Shown here piece after piece: positions 13,901-25,200 of a stretch of DNA of 64,000 bases. The first letter of the stretch is position 1, and every line of letters begins with the position of its first letter. This DNA comes from Siphonodentalium dalli (lineage: Eukaryota; Mollusca; Scaphopoda; Gadilida; Siphonodentaliidae): the NCBI GenBank assembly GCA_032622095.1, contig CP136063.1, forward strand, positions 67,845,897-67,909,896, given 5' to 3'. Under the pieces are notes generated by a model. It saw nothing but the letters and a program-made list of their open reading frames with translations, did not search any database and had not been told where the DNA came from. The position numbers were made by a program, and so were the translations under genes.

Positions 13901-15064
13901 CCGCCAACCATACAGCGACATTAATGTCATTCCACCCTCCAAACCATACAGCAACATAAATGTCATTCCACCCGCCAACCATACGGCGACATTAATGTCA
14001 TTCCACCCTCCAAACCATACAGCAACATAAATGTCATTCCACCCACCAACCATACAGCGACATGTCATTCCACCCTCCAAACCATACAGCGACATTAATG
14101 TCATTCCACCCGCCAACCATACGGCGACATAAATGTCATTCCACCCGCCAACCATACAGCAACATAAATGTCATTCCACCCGCCAACCATACGGCGACAT
14201 TAATGTCATTCCACCCGCCAACCATACAGCAACATTAATGTCATTCCACCCACCAACCATACAGCGACATAAATGTCATTCCACCCGCCAACCATACAGC
14301 AACATAAATATCATTCCACCCACCAACCATACAGCAACATAAATGTCATTCCACCCGCCAACCATACAGCAACATTAATGTCATTCCACCCACCAACCAT
14401 ACGGCGACATAAATGTCATTCCACCCGCCAACCATACAGCAACATTAATGTCATTCCACCCACCAACCATACGGCGACATAAATGTCATTCCACCCGCCA
14501 ACCATACAGCAACATTAATGTCATTCCACCCACCAACCATACGGCGACATGTCATTCCACCCGCCAACCATACAGCAACATTAATGTCATTCCACCCACC
14601 AACCATACAGCGACATGTCATTCCACCCTCCAAACCATACAGCAACATAAATGTCATTCCACCCGCCAACCATACAGCAACATTAATGTCATTCCACCCA
14701 CCAACCATACGGCGACATAAATGTCATTCCACCCGCCAACCATACAGCAACATTAATGTCATTCCACCCACCAACCATACGGCGACATGTCATTCCACCC
14801 GCCAACCATACAGCAACATTAATGTCATTCCACCCACCAACCATACGGCAACATTAATGTCATTCCACCCGCCAACCATACAGCGACATAAATGTCATTC
14901 CACCCGCCAACCAAACGGCGACATTGAAAATGTCATTCCACCCACCAACCATATGGCAACATGTCATTCGACCCACCAACCATACGGCGACATGTCATTC
15001 CACCCACCAACCATATGGCGACATGTCATTCCACCTGCCAACCACATGGCAACCTTAATGTCGT
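7983..15064. repeat. 35-bp satellite array, about 200 units
   Basis: The unit is CCACCCRCCAACCATACRGC followed by RACATWAATGTCATT. It is uninterrupted for 7.1 kb, apart from units shortened by 7 bp (CATGTCATT in place of CATWAATGTCATT) and a few single-base changes. Units at both edges are more diverged and richer in the G (CpG) alleles; the middle is homogenised for A alleles. A run of lysine-free open frames (MSFHPPTIQQHK...) arises only because three 35-bp units fill 35 codons. Confidence 0.98.
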
Positions 15065-15753
15065 ATCTTTAACACCATAAAGATAGATTTACATTGTGTA
15101 AAACATAACTGTGTCATCAATTTGTTGTGACGATGGATGGTTATATGCTCCAAATAATTATTCTGACACTGAAATAGTTATATAGACATCATTGAAATGA
15201 ATTAGAAAGAAGTAAAACTACAACCGCGTATATGCTGTCACACACCATCAGTCTGGATCATGTACATTTGTATAATACTTAACAATCACATGAATTTCAA
15301 CATCGACGATGTTACCATGGTTTGTCGCTTCACATATGTGTAATTATTGAAAATATTGGCATACAAGCAGACCTATATTTGTCCATTCAGTCTAACATTG
15401 ATAAATGCATGTAATACATCAACATAGCCATTTTGTCTGCCATGTGGTCTGGTGTAAACTCAGGGGTCGTACTAATTTTTCAATCAGTTTTAAAATCATG
15501 CATCGATGGGTGTGCAAAATAATTTAATGGTACCCATATTCGAACTTGACATGTATTTTTGGCTGAGAAACACACAAAACCAACTTTGGTTCTGATAAAA
15601 TAATCCTAATTGGAGTTAACGGTCAAAACCAAAAAGGTTAAGGGACGGAAGGAATAAATAATAAACTGATTAAATAGTACGAAGGTTTTTTCAATTGGGC
15701 CTATAGGCTATAATAATCGGGTATAGCTGTCAATCTCATAAATGGTAGACTTA

Positions 15754-16086
15754 GTGCCACCGCAGACGCTGCGATTAAAATAATAAGTGGGGAAAATTGC
15801 AGGTGGAGAAAAGTGGCTTGCCCGCAGACGCTACGGTGCTGCGATGTCTGCAGCTGCGATTTTATCCACGTGATCGAGCACATGCTAGCATGTAAATTGT
15901 GAAACCAGTGCGACCAATGTCATGTGGCAGCTACGATCGCACATGTTGCCAAGGACACGCCACGATTTTTCTGGTAAAAATAAAACATTGCTTGATCGCT
16001 ACGATATTGTTGTGAGCATGCACAGTGGATGCTCCACCTGCGATTTTCCCCACTTACGATTTTAATCGCAGCGTCTGAGGTGGCAT
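15754..16086. mobile_element. Harbinger-like MITE, copy 1
   Basis: GTGCCACCGCAGACGCTGCG to CGCAGCGTCTGAGGTGGCAT with TTA on both sides. The 3-bp TWA target is typical of PIF/Harbinger. Confidence 0.88.
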
Positions 16087-16456
16087 TTAGATAGAGAAAT
16101 AATATAACAAGACAGGTATCTGAAACTAAACATTTAATAGCACTAAATTGTCTTGGATCAGCAGGTTAGCTGTTGATAATCTCACAACACATTATGCATA
16201 TTGTCAATTACTTTAAAAATGAAATTCAGATATGAGTAAAATTTGGTTGATCATGATTCGCTCATTATTATTGACATAATTCTGTCAAAAACCTGGTAAA
16301 CAAGGATGAAATAAAAGACAAATGTAAACTGATTTGAATTGAACAACATAATCTCATAGATTGGCTAAATGCAGAGTACAAAATATCAGTTCAAGATTTA
16401 CCATAAAGTGCAAAAATAATTCAACAAAATGAGATCCAAGTTTAGAAAGAGCTCCA

Positions 16457-16895
16457 TTAACCCTTTCAGTGCCATTTACGGTCTGTAGAGCCCTAAAAAA
16501 ATTTAAATTTTTTTTTTTTTTTTAGATTTTTTTGAGTATGCTTATAGCTTAAGCATGCTATAGCGAATTTAAAAACAAACTGGATAAAACCTTAGGGGCA
16601 TGTTATAACTCAAAACTATCATCAAGTATTCATAGTAATAATTTTGATGCCCATGAAAAACGTAAGATTCCCTGGCACTAAACCTACAAACTAAGTCTGT
16701 TAAAGAATATAAGAAAAAATTAATAAAATTGTAAAAAAATAAAAAAAATAATAACAAATGGTGAAAAATTGTTAGGCCAATGCATTATCTTATATATGCG
16801 AGGCGACCTATGGTCGACTCGCATATATAAGAGAATGCATTGGCACAGGGTATATGGGTTGATACAAAAATTGGACCTGGCACTAAAAGGGTTAA
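16457..16895. mobile_element. TTAA element, family B, one core palindrome
   Basis: Ends TTAACCCTTTCAGTGCCA and GGCACTAAAAGGGTTAA. The body contains AAGCATGCTATAGCGAATTT and a single core palindrome near the right end (16775-16850). Confidence 0.92.
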
Positions 16896-17112
16896 TACCA
16901 TGTCTTACTTAAATCATTATCTTATTTTTAGATATTGCTAGTGTAGGAAACAAGGAAATGCCGTTCAGAAATGGAAGAGCTCTTCAAGAAATATTTAGTG
17001 TCATTTGCGGATGTTTGCAAAACCTTGAACCTTCCTTTAAGAGATAGCCCAATAAAAAATACATGTTGTGTAAGAATGCACAATGAATACTGAGAAATCC
17101 CATAATTCGAAT

Positions 17113-17702
17113 AGTGATGTTCCGATAATAAAAAAGTCTCTCTCACCGATTTCCGATTATCTGGAGGCACAATCGGCCGATGTCTGATTCCGATGTATAT
17201 GTATGTAGGACTTTGATCCCATATGCACTTATTGAACTTCCTATTTTGACAAGTGTTTTGTTCCACTTTCAAAGAAAGATAAACACTCTGTCGCGAAACT
17301 GTTTCTGCTGTCAGCTGCGAAAAGCCTTGACACATCATGTGACATCACATGACACACGCTCGATACGAGACTATGTAATGTTATTTAAAACTTTCCTGAA
17401 GTCTCCTTCATTGCCACGTAACTGAACCAATAACTTCATATTCGATGGGGTTTGTCAGGTACGGGGCACTGACATGCTCAACTATAACCATATAGCAGAC
17501 TATTTGAATGATGAAAATAACTTCTTTTTACCCCGTCACAACTGTTTTTTCTTTTGCATTAAATACACCGGCTGTGGGTCATAGATTGATTAAAAGCTAC
17601 CATATATGTGCTTAGAAATATAATGGATTCTTTTTTTGGCAAACGGACATGAAGACTGCTTATTATCTGATGGGCGCCGATTCAGATTATCGGAACATCA
17701 CT
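17113..17702. mobile_element. hAT-like MITE, GTGATGTTCCGATAAT ends
   Basis: AGTGATGTTCCGATAAT at the left pairs with ATTATCGGAACATCACT at the right; GGCCGATGTCTGATTCCGA and GCGCCGATTCAGATTAT are subterminal. No clear target duplication. Confidence 0.75.
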
Positions 17703-18611
17703 AAATTTCACATAAATGAATGCTCATGGACTGCCATCAAGAAATCTCTGAAAAATATAAACATCTTATCAGGTCTGGCACATCCTAATTTCAACTATAA
17801 AAGTTGTATTTAACTACTATTATATAGTTAAATATGACAAATACCAAACCACCATTTTCCTAATTTATGCGGAAACTATGTGATCATGAATCCTGTTGCA
17901 CAGAAACATTGAAATGTTCACAATAATGCAGTAAATGAACAGGATATATAGATAAAATTGGCTTTGCAATATTTTGCGAAAACTTATTTCATCTAATAAC
18001 GACATGAAAATGTCTTTCTGAACAACATTAACAGGGAAGCACATTAACTCGTTCATAACTTTTGGGCAACTTGAATAGTCATAGAATCCTCTACGCACCA
18101 TTATGAAATATTCACGTGGTGACATTCACTTTCATAATATTTCATTACAAAAATCAATTGTGGCACAGATGTTCTTGCAACACTATTTTTGACCCATTTG
18201 TGTGGTATTCAGCCCTGTTTATTATCGTCGGCTAAGCCAAGGCGACAAGAAATTTTGTCTGCTATTTTTTACCTGACGCAAATTTTAGAGCTTGCTGATA
18301 TTTTGTGAAAAATTTAAACAATTTCTGGAGACATTGGGTTAATGTCGCACTGTGGAGTCTACAGATAGCAAATATTCATTTTTGAAATGCCAAGGACTAA
18401 TTAGATAACTGCACAAGGATTATCTTGATAAACATAAATTTTAAACCAGACCCAACCAAATTTGCCTTGATAATGAACTAAGTTCCAATTGTAAACTGAA
18501 GTTATATGTGTCGAGCACAGTAGAGTATGCAACTATGTGGATCCCAGGCTTTTTAACCGAGGAAACTTTACTGGCTTAGACAATTTATTAGCCTGGCCAA
18601 ATTTCTGCTAA

Positions 18612-18786
18612 TTAACCTTTTCTTTACTGGAGCTTCCTGAAATTTTGCGAAAAACCCTGTGCCAATGCATTCCCGCCATTATAAGAGAATGCATTAGCCT
18701 AAGTGCATTCTCTTATATATGCGAGGCTCCATATGGGAGACTCGCATATATAAGAGAATGCACTGGCACAGGGTCTTTAATGCTGT
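18612..18786. mobile_element. Family C element, truncated
   Basis: TTAACCTTTTCTTTACTGGAG start, AAATTTTGCGAAAAACCCTG arm, two core palindromes, then GGTCTTTAATGCTG without the terminal TTAA. Confidence 0.8.
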
Positions 18787-18982
18787 ATTTGAATTTGGAT
18801 TATGCATCCACAGAACAGAAATATCCAAATTCAACTATTATAGTTGAAAATAGGAAGTGCAACACCTGGTTATAGAGACAGCTCTCCTGATAAATCAATG
18901 CAATTCTCTTGTCCTTAAAAAACTTGTTTAAAAAAATACACATATAAAGCTAAAGCATATGCAAGGACGTCTGCATTGACTT

Positions 18983-18988
18983 TTTATT
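18983..18988 (-). promoter_or_regulatory. Peroxiredoxin polyadenylation signal
   Basis: AATAAA on the minus strand, 153 bp downstream of the peroxiredoxin stop codon. It is the first canonical hexamer I see in the 3' direction. Confidence 0.55.
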
Positions 18989-19140
18989 GGACTTTGGTAA
19001 TGCTCCTTCATTAGGTAACATTTAGAGGACCAGAAAAAAAGGTTAACAACTTAGAAAACTTAACATTCCTTCACGCTAACATAAAATAACGATTGCACTT
19101 TTGCAGATCATTTGTTCAGATTCTTCATTCAAATGTGGAG

Positions 19141-19223
19141 TTAATTCTTGGAGAAATATTCTTTACTTTCTTTTATATCGGGCTTGATGGTCTTACTTCC
19201 TGGCTTCCATCCTGCTGGGCAAA
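19141..19223 (-). CDS. PRDX: Peroxiredoxin exon 5 (resolving cysteine, stop)
   Basis: The acceptor TTTTTCAG starts 83 nt encoding [20 protein letters not shown], then KEYFSKN and TAA at 19143-19141. Cys in EVCPAGW is the resolving cysteine; the YF motif packs over the active site and slows disulfide formation in sensitive family members. Confidence 0.95.
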
Positions 19224-22200
19224 CTGAAAAATATATTATCAAATGCAATAAATAGAGTCTAAGACCAAAAAAAATATATACCTGTGTTTCTGGTGACATG
19301 CAAGAAAAAAATAGAGGCGGGAGGATGACTTTTCATTTTATTTTATATTTTCATTTTATTTTCAACTCAAAATAAATATGAATACCCCCCCCCCCCCCGG
19401 ACTTCTTCTCCTTGTTTGTAATGTAATATAAAATAATAAAACTAAGTACATAATATTAGAATATAGTGTAATTTATTGTTTAATTGAATAAGACATGAAA
19501 ACATATATTTGATTCAGCATAAGTTTGATTCAGCTGTGACCTAATTGAAGTGTGGTATAATTTCCAGTTTAACAGTACATGTGATGTGTCAATTTTATAT
19601 GGAAATGAATCAGTTTACATGGATAATAAAATCAGATGCGTACTAATTTTGCAAAATCAATAAAAATGAAAATGGTCAGGGGTGCCGGAATAGGGGCGGG
19701 CGAGTCACCAGAAACACAGGTCTTTTTTATTTCGGCCGAACAGATACTGAAAGATAGAAAGTCACCAGTGGCATCATTTCTCTCTTAACTCTTTTACACC
19801 TAGTGACATCAGTTAAATGATTTGACATGTCTGTTGAAAACCTGTGACATTGCCCCCCGAACAACTATGGATAACGCCAGTTAATAAAAGTTTATATCAT
19901 CTATATGACTGAAATGTTCGTGTGAACAAGAAATAAATTGATTTACTATAGAAACATGACTTAAAATATGATAATGAATCAGTGATATACAAGGCATTAA
20001 AATTTGAGCAAAATGTGCTTGGTATCATAAAAAAAAGGCAATTTATCGCACCAGGTTCATGTAAATATTAAAATACAGGAAAATTCAGGTCTAAAATTAG
20101 AAAAAACCATGTGTTCAGAGCTATAAAAAATTACATAATTATGCACTTCACAACAACTTGCTCACAGATGAGTTGGCTTAGAGGATATGAATCGAGTGTC
20201 ACGTTTGATAGCATTTGGTTCTGATAAAATAACTCAAACTGAAGTTATCCGGAAACGGACAGATGGCAAGACAGACGGACGGACTTGCAGACCAATCACA
20301 TAATACAACCGTTTTTTCAAACAGGCATATAAAAAGCATAAAACTGACATTCATTTCTGGCATACATCAAGTATTTCATAAGTGTTACACATTTTGGCAC
20401 CTCGAGCTTACACGAGTAGGTCCATTTGTCCATATAAATAGAAACAATCAACATTTTATCACAATTTTCTCATTTCTACATACCTTCACCATGTTTGTCA
20501 GTAAACTGGAAGGCCTGCACCAATCGTAATGTCTCATCGACTGAACGTCCCACAGGCAAATCATTCACAGTTATTTGTCGGAGTTTTCCATTTCCATCAA
20601 TAATGAAGAGACCTCTGGAAATTAAATGACAAACTATTTATTAACCCTTTACCCAACAGAACGGCCCTGTGCCAATGCATTCTCTTATATATGCGAGTCG
20701 ACCATAGGTCGCCTCGCATATATAAGAGAATGCATTGGCTTAACACATTAAAAATTATAAAATTGTTAAAGAATGTAAGAAAAAATGGTAAAAAGTGTTA
20801 AAAAAAAGATTTTTTTAAGGCCAATGCATTCTCTTATATATGCGAGGCGACCTATGGTCGACTCGCATATATAAGAGAATGCATTGGCACAGGGCATAAC
20901 TGTAACCATAACAATCTGGTCAATGAGCCGGTTCCAATGATATCCATATTTGTATGGTTTTATTGAGACAGACCCAAGATAATTTAGGCTGTTGCAGCTT
21001 TATTTGGCCGTTTTTGGCCGTTTTGTTGGGTGAAGGGTTAATCTACATTGAAGCCTTAGTCATCAAGAGCAGATACTAATTATGATGAGACTACAAAATC
21101 AGATACCGAGCGGTCCTTTGTGATTGGACAAATTGCATATAATTTTTGTTATAACTGGAGATGAATCTGTCCCAGGTGGGACTAAGGAATACCACTTGTA
21201 TTCAACATGTTATTCGAATGAAGTAGACATTACCATATATTTGGCACTGAAATTATATCAACAGGTAACCCTAACCCTAATCCTAAACCTATTGACCGAA
21301 AAAAAAAATTAGGAATAAAAGCTCGGACAAAATTATGCATGTTGCAAAAATGTCCTAAGTTGAAAAAGGGGGATAACTCCACCATAAAAGATAGACATAC
21401 ATCATAATTGTAGGTGCACAGGTTCCCATGGTACTAAATATCTGTATAAATTTTTTTTTACCTCAAAATGTGTGAATAAAAGCTCGGATAAATTATGCAT
21501 GTTGTGTAAATTTTTTTAGTTGAAAAAGGGGGATAACTTCATCAAAAATGTCGGTTAGACGTCATAATTGTAGGTGCACAGGTTCCCATGGTGCTAAATA
21601 TCTGTGCCAAGTTTAAACAAGAGCATCGCTAGGCATGGCAAAATACACCCTTTAGCCATTTCGAATTGTACTACCGCAAAATAAAATAATAATTTGAATT
21701 TACAAAGAATATCTGATATACCCCTAATTTCAATGCCAAAATGTGGTCAAATTCCAAGTCGAAAAATGGCCGTAACTAATGTCACGTAATGTGAAAATAA
21801 TTGGACAGAACCTATATTCGAAATTAGCCAGTAGCTTTAGCTGGAAAACACACATACCAGCTTTGGTTCAGATCAAATGATCCAAACAGGAGTTATTGGT
21901 CAAAAACCAAATTGTTATGAAATCGGTCAAATTACAAGAAAAATTGAATTTTCTAAGTCGAAAATCCCATAACTCTGAGAAAAATCATCGGATCATACTC
22001 AAATTTGAACTTGACCTGTATCTTGATATGACTGATCCACATAAAAACTTGAGATATCATCCGGAAACCAAAAAAGTGAGAAATTTTCTAAGTAAAACAA
22101 GTCGAAAAAGGGCCACAACTCTCGCAAAAATTGGCGGAGCATACCCATATTTGAACTTGACCTGTACATAGGGCTGATAAACTCACATACCAAATTTGGT

Positions 22201-25200
22201 TCAGATATGATCACACAAACTGAAGTTATCATCCGGAAGCCAGAAAATTACAAGATTCTAAGTAAAAAAAGGGACATAACTCTCGCAAAAATGGGCGGAG
22301 CAAACCCTTATTCAAACTTTACCTGTATTTTGGTCTGATAAACTCACCTATGAAATTTGCTTTTGATCTAATAATCGAAACTAAAGTTATCATCCGGAAA
22401 CCATTTCCGGACGCACGCACGGACGGCTCGACATTTTAAAAGTTTTTTTGGGGGGACAAAAAGGGCCATAACTCATGTAAAAATAAATGGACAGAACCCA
22501 TATTCGAACCTCGCCTGTATCTTTAGCTGGGAAATACACATACCAACTTTGGTTCAGATCAAATAATTCAAACTGTTATCGATCGGAAACCAAAAATGAT
22601 AATGGACTGTCAAATTCTAAGTCGAAAAAAGAGACGTAACTCATGTAAAAATAATTGGATGGAACCCATAATTGAACTTGGCCTGTATCTTTAGTTGGGA
22701 AATTAACATACCAACTTTGGTTCAGATAAAATAATCCAAACTGGATTTATCGGTCGGAAACCAAAAATGTTAACAGATGGTCAAAATATAAGTTTAAAAA
22801 TGGCAGTGGGAGGGGATGAGAACAAGTCTGAGTTTAGTGTGCCTATCATTTGCAGATTAAGGTCCCCAGAGGGTGAATTTAGTGTCGTTTTCCCGCATAG
22901 CATCACTACCGCTATACTTGAAGTAATTGACCACCAATAACGTGGTGTCACCCCGTTAATATGGCGGTACTATACCGCGGTATCCTCCAATACCGCGGTA
23001 CTGATACCGCTTGTTAACGCGAACAAGTATGTGTGAGTAAATACCTATCTAAAAGAGTTCCATGAAAATCACCGCGGTATTCAACAAAATTAATGCGGTG
23101 CCCGCTAAAAGACCACGGTATCATTATCGCCCAATACCGTAACTCCACGCCATGACCGTCTCGATACCGCTACCGTTTATTACCGGTATCACCGCGGTCA
23201 TGACCGGGGTATCACCCCGTTTTTCTGGTCAATTACTTTGAGAATAGCGGTATATTCACCCTCTTGGGACCTCATTCTCCTTAGTTCTCATCTTCTCTGG
23301 AAAATTTCTTTATTGTCAAATTTTTATAGAAGCTTTTTCACATACATGTAGATTCTATTTCTTTTTTAGTTTAGTTTCTCTATATCTCCAAATTGGCATC
23401 CTCGAGGTTCCCAATGGTTGTACGGCACAATATTCACCATTTGGAAACTTCAATCTGAGTCTATGTCTCTCATAGCAGAAGGGGCCATGCAGAATGAGGT
23501 CCCCAGAGGATGAATTTGGTGATGCTAGCCCGCTATGCATTATAACATCACTACATTCACCCTTTGGGGACCTCATTCTGAAAATGACAGTAACAAAAGT
23601 ATGAAAAGATCAGCAGTAAATTTCATTCAGGTCTAGAAATATTTAGAAGTATGTATATGATACAATTGTCAATTAAAAGTAAATATATCTTGGGGAACAC
23701 TCTGGTTTTCAAGGAGTAACTCATTGAAAATGATCAGACCTCTTATACCTGAATGACATCGCATTTATATCAAGTCTGCACTCAAAATATTACACCGCAC
23801 AATACTGCACAATGCCTCAAAAGTGTGTAAATTAATATAGCAGAATAGCTGTATTGATGAGTTGTGAAATTCTGAATGGGTTAGTGTATAATAGGAATTG
23901 CTATGTATGATCTCGGTTATTTGAGGTGAACACAATTATTGATTTTTAAGTATCGCCCAGTCATTGTGGGAGATCTGTAGCCTGGGGCAATTTTCAAGAC
24001 CCTCAAATCCAAATAAATGTTATAAAATGAAGTGACAAATTACCTTAAAATGTTTATTAATTAGCGGTTCATTATATATTTAATAGTATGCTATATCGAT
24101 CTTATTTAGATTGTCTGATAGAACTTATCATCAATGAAAGTGTCAATGACACTGTAGCTCAACTTTAAAAGAGAGCGGGATAATTTCATGTGTTACAGTC
24201 AATGGAGCGATAAGGAAAGCGGAAAGTTGAAATGTTGTAATGTATCTTGCATAAAAATTAACTTTGTCCCGTTGATAATTAATGTCAGTGTCAGAAATTT
24301 AATAGTGCACACTCTAGCATGCATGCTTGAGATTATTAGATTGTGATAAGCAGAAGGAGGTCCCCAGAGGGTGAATTTTGTGATGCTAGCCCACCATGCA
24401 GGAGAGCGCCACTAAATTCACCCTCTGGGATCCTCATTCTCAAATTACAGACACACTATTTTCAGACTTGCCAATTCATCATCTTAGCACAAAACAGATT
24501 CTTACCTGAAAGCTATACCCTCGTCCTCCTTGAGAACGCCATAACGTTTAGCAATCTGGTTTGTTTTATCCGCTAACAATGGAATCTGCATATCACCAAG
24601 TCCACCTTGTTTTCTCGGAGTGGTCGTCCTGAAAAATTGTTGAGTGAATAATTCAGCTATAGGCTAAGAGTTTCTACCTACATGTAGTACCTCAGAATTT
24701 TACTGGTGCACACCCTTTATATGTCAGAGATCATAGAATATTTTTGGAGAGTAGAGCAGTCTGCATAAATCCAGATAATATTACAATTAAAGGTACCCAC
24801 ATCACTCACTTGATAAATACTTACATGGTCAGAGCCCTTTTTTTTAGCACAGAAGTGAAACAAATGCTCTTTATCAAGAATAGACTACGGTATTAACACG
24901 GAATACCCTTTTCTGTCCTATATGCTGTGCAAATGGCTGTTTTTGGTTGGAACCCAAACATCGGGTTCAAAGTTGTATTTTTTATGACCCCAATGCGCCT
25001 TTCTGTGACATAATAATACTGCTTGTAAAAAGGTAGTAAGTTCAAGTGTTTATGGACAATTTCTATATCGGGGACAATTTCTATATCGGGGAAAATTTTA
25101 AATGGAAAATTATTTGGGACTATAGATTTGTGAGGGGAATGGAAAATTTAATTGAATTATCACATAGATGGCTAAAAAATTTCATTTTATTGTCAAAAAC

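Noticed and set aside
7983-15064. CRISPR-like regular array or repetitive secreted protein (MSFHPPTIQQHK frames)
   Set aside because: Units are contiguous with no unique spacers. The frames exist only through 35-bp periodicity, are interrupted wherever the ATAAATG form falls in phase, and also occur on the other strand.
23350-24580. Frames with SPKGECSDV / SPEGEFxDA peptides as a gene family
   Set aside because: They are translations of the AGGTCCCCAGAGGGTGAATT arms of the hAT-type MITE.
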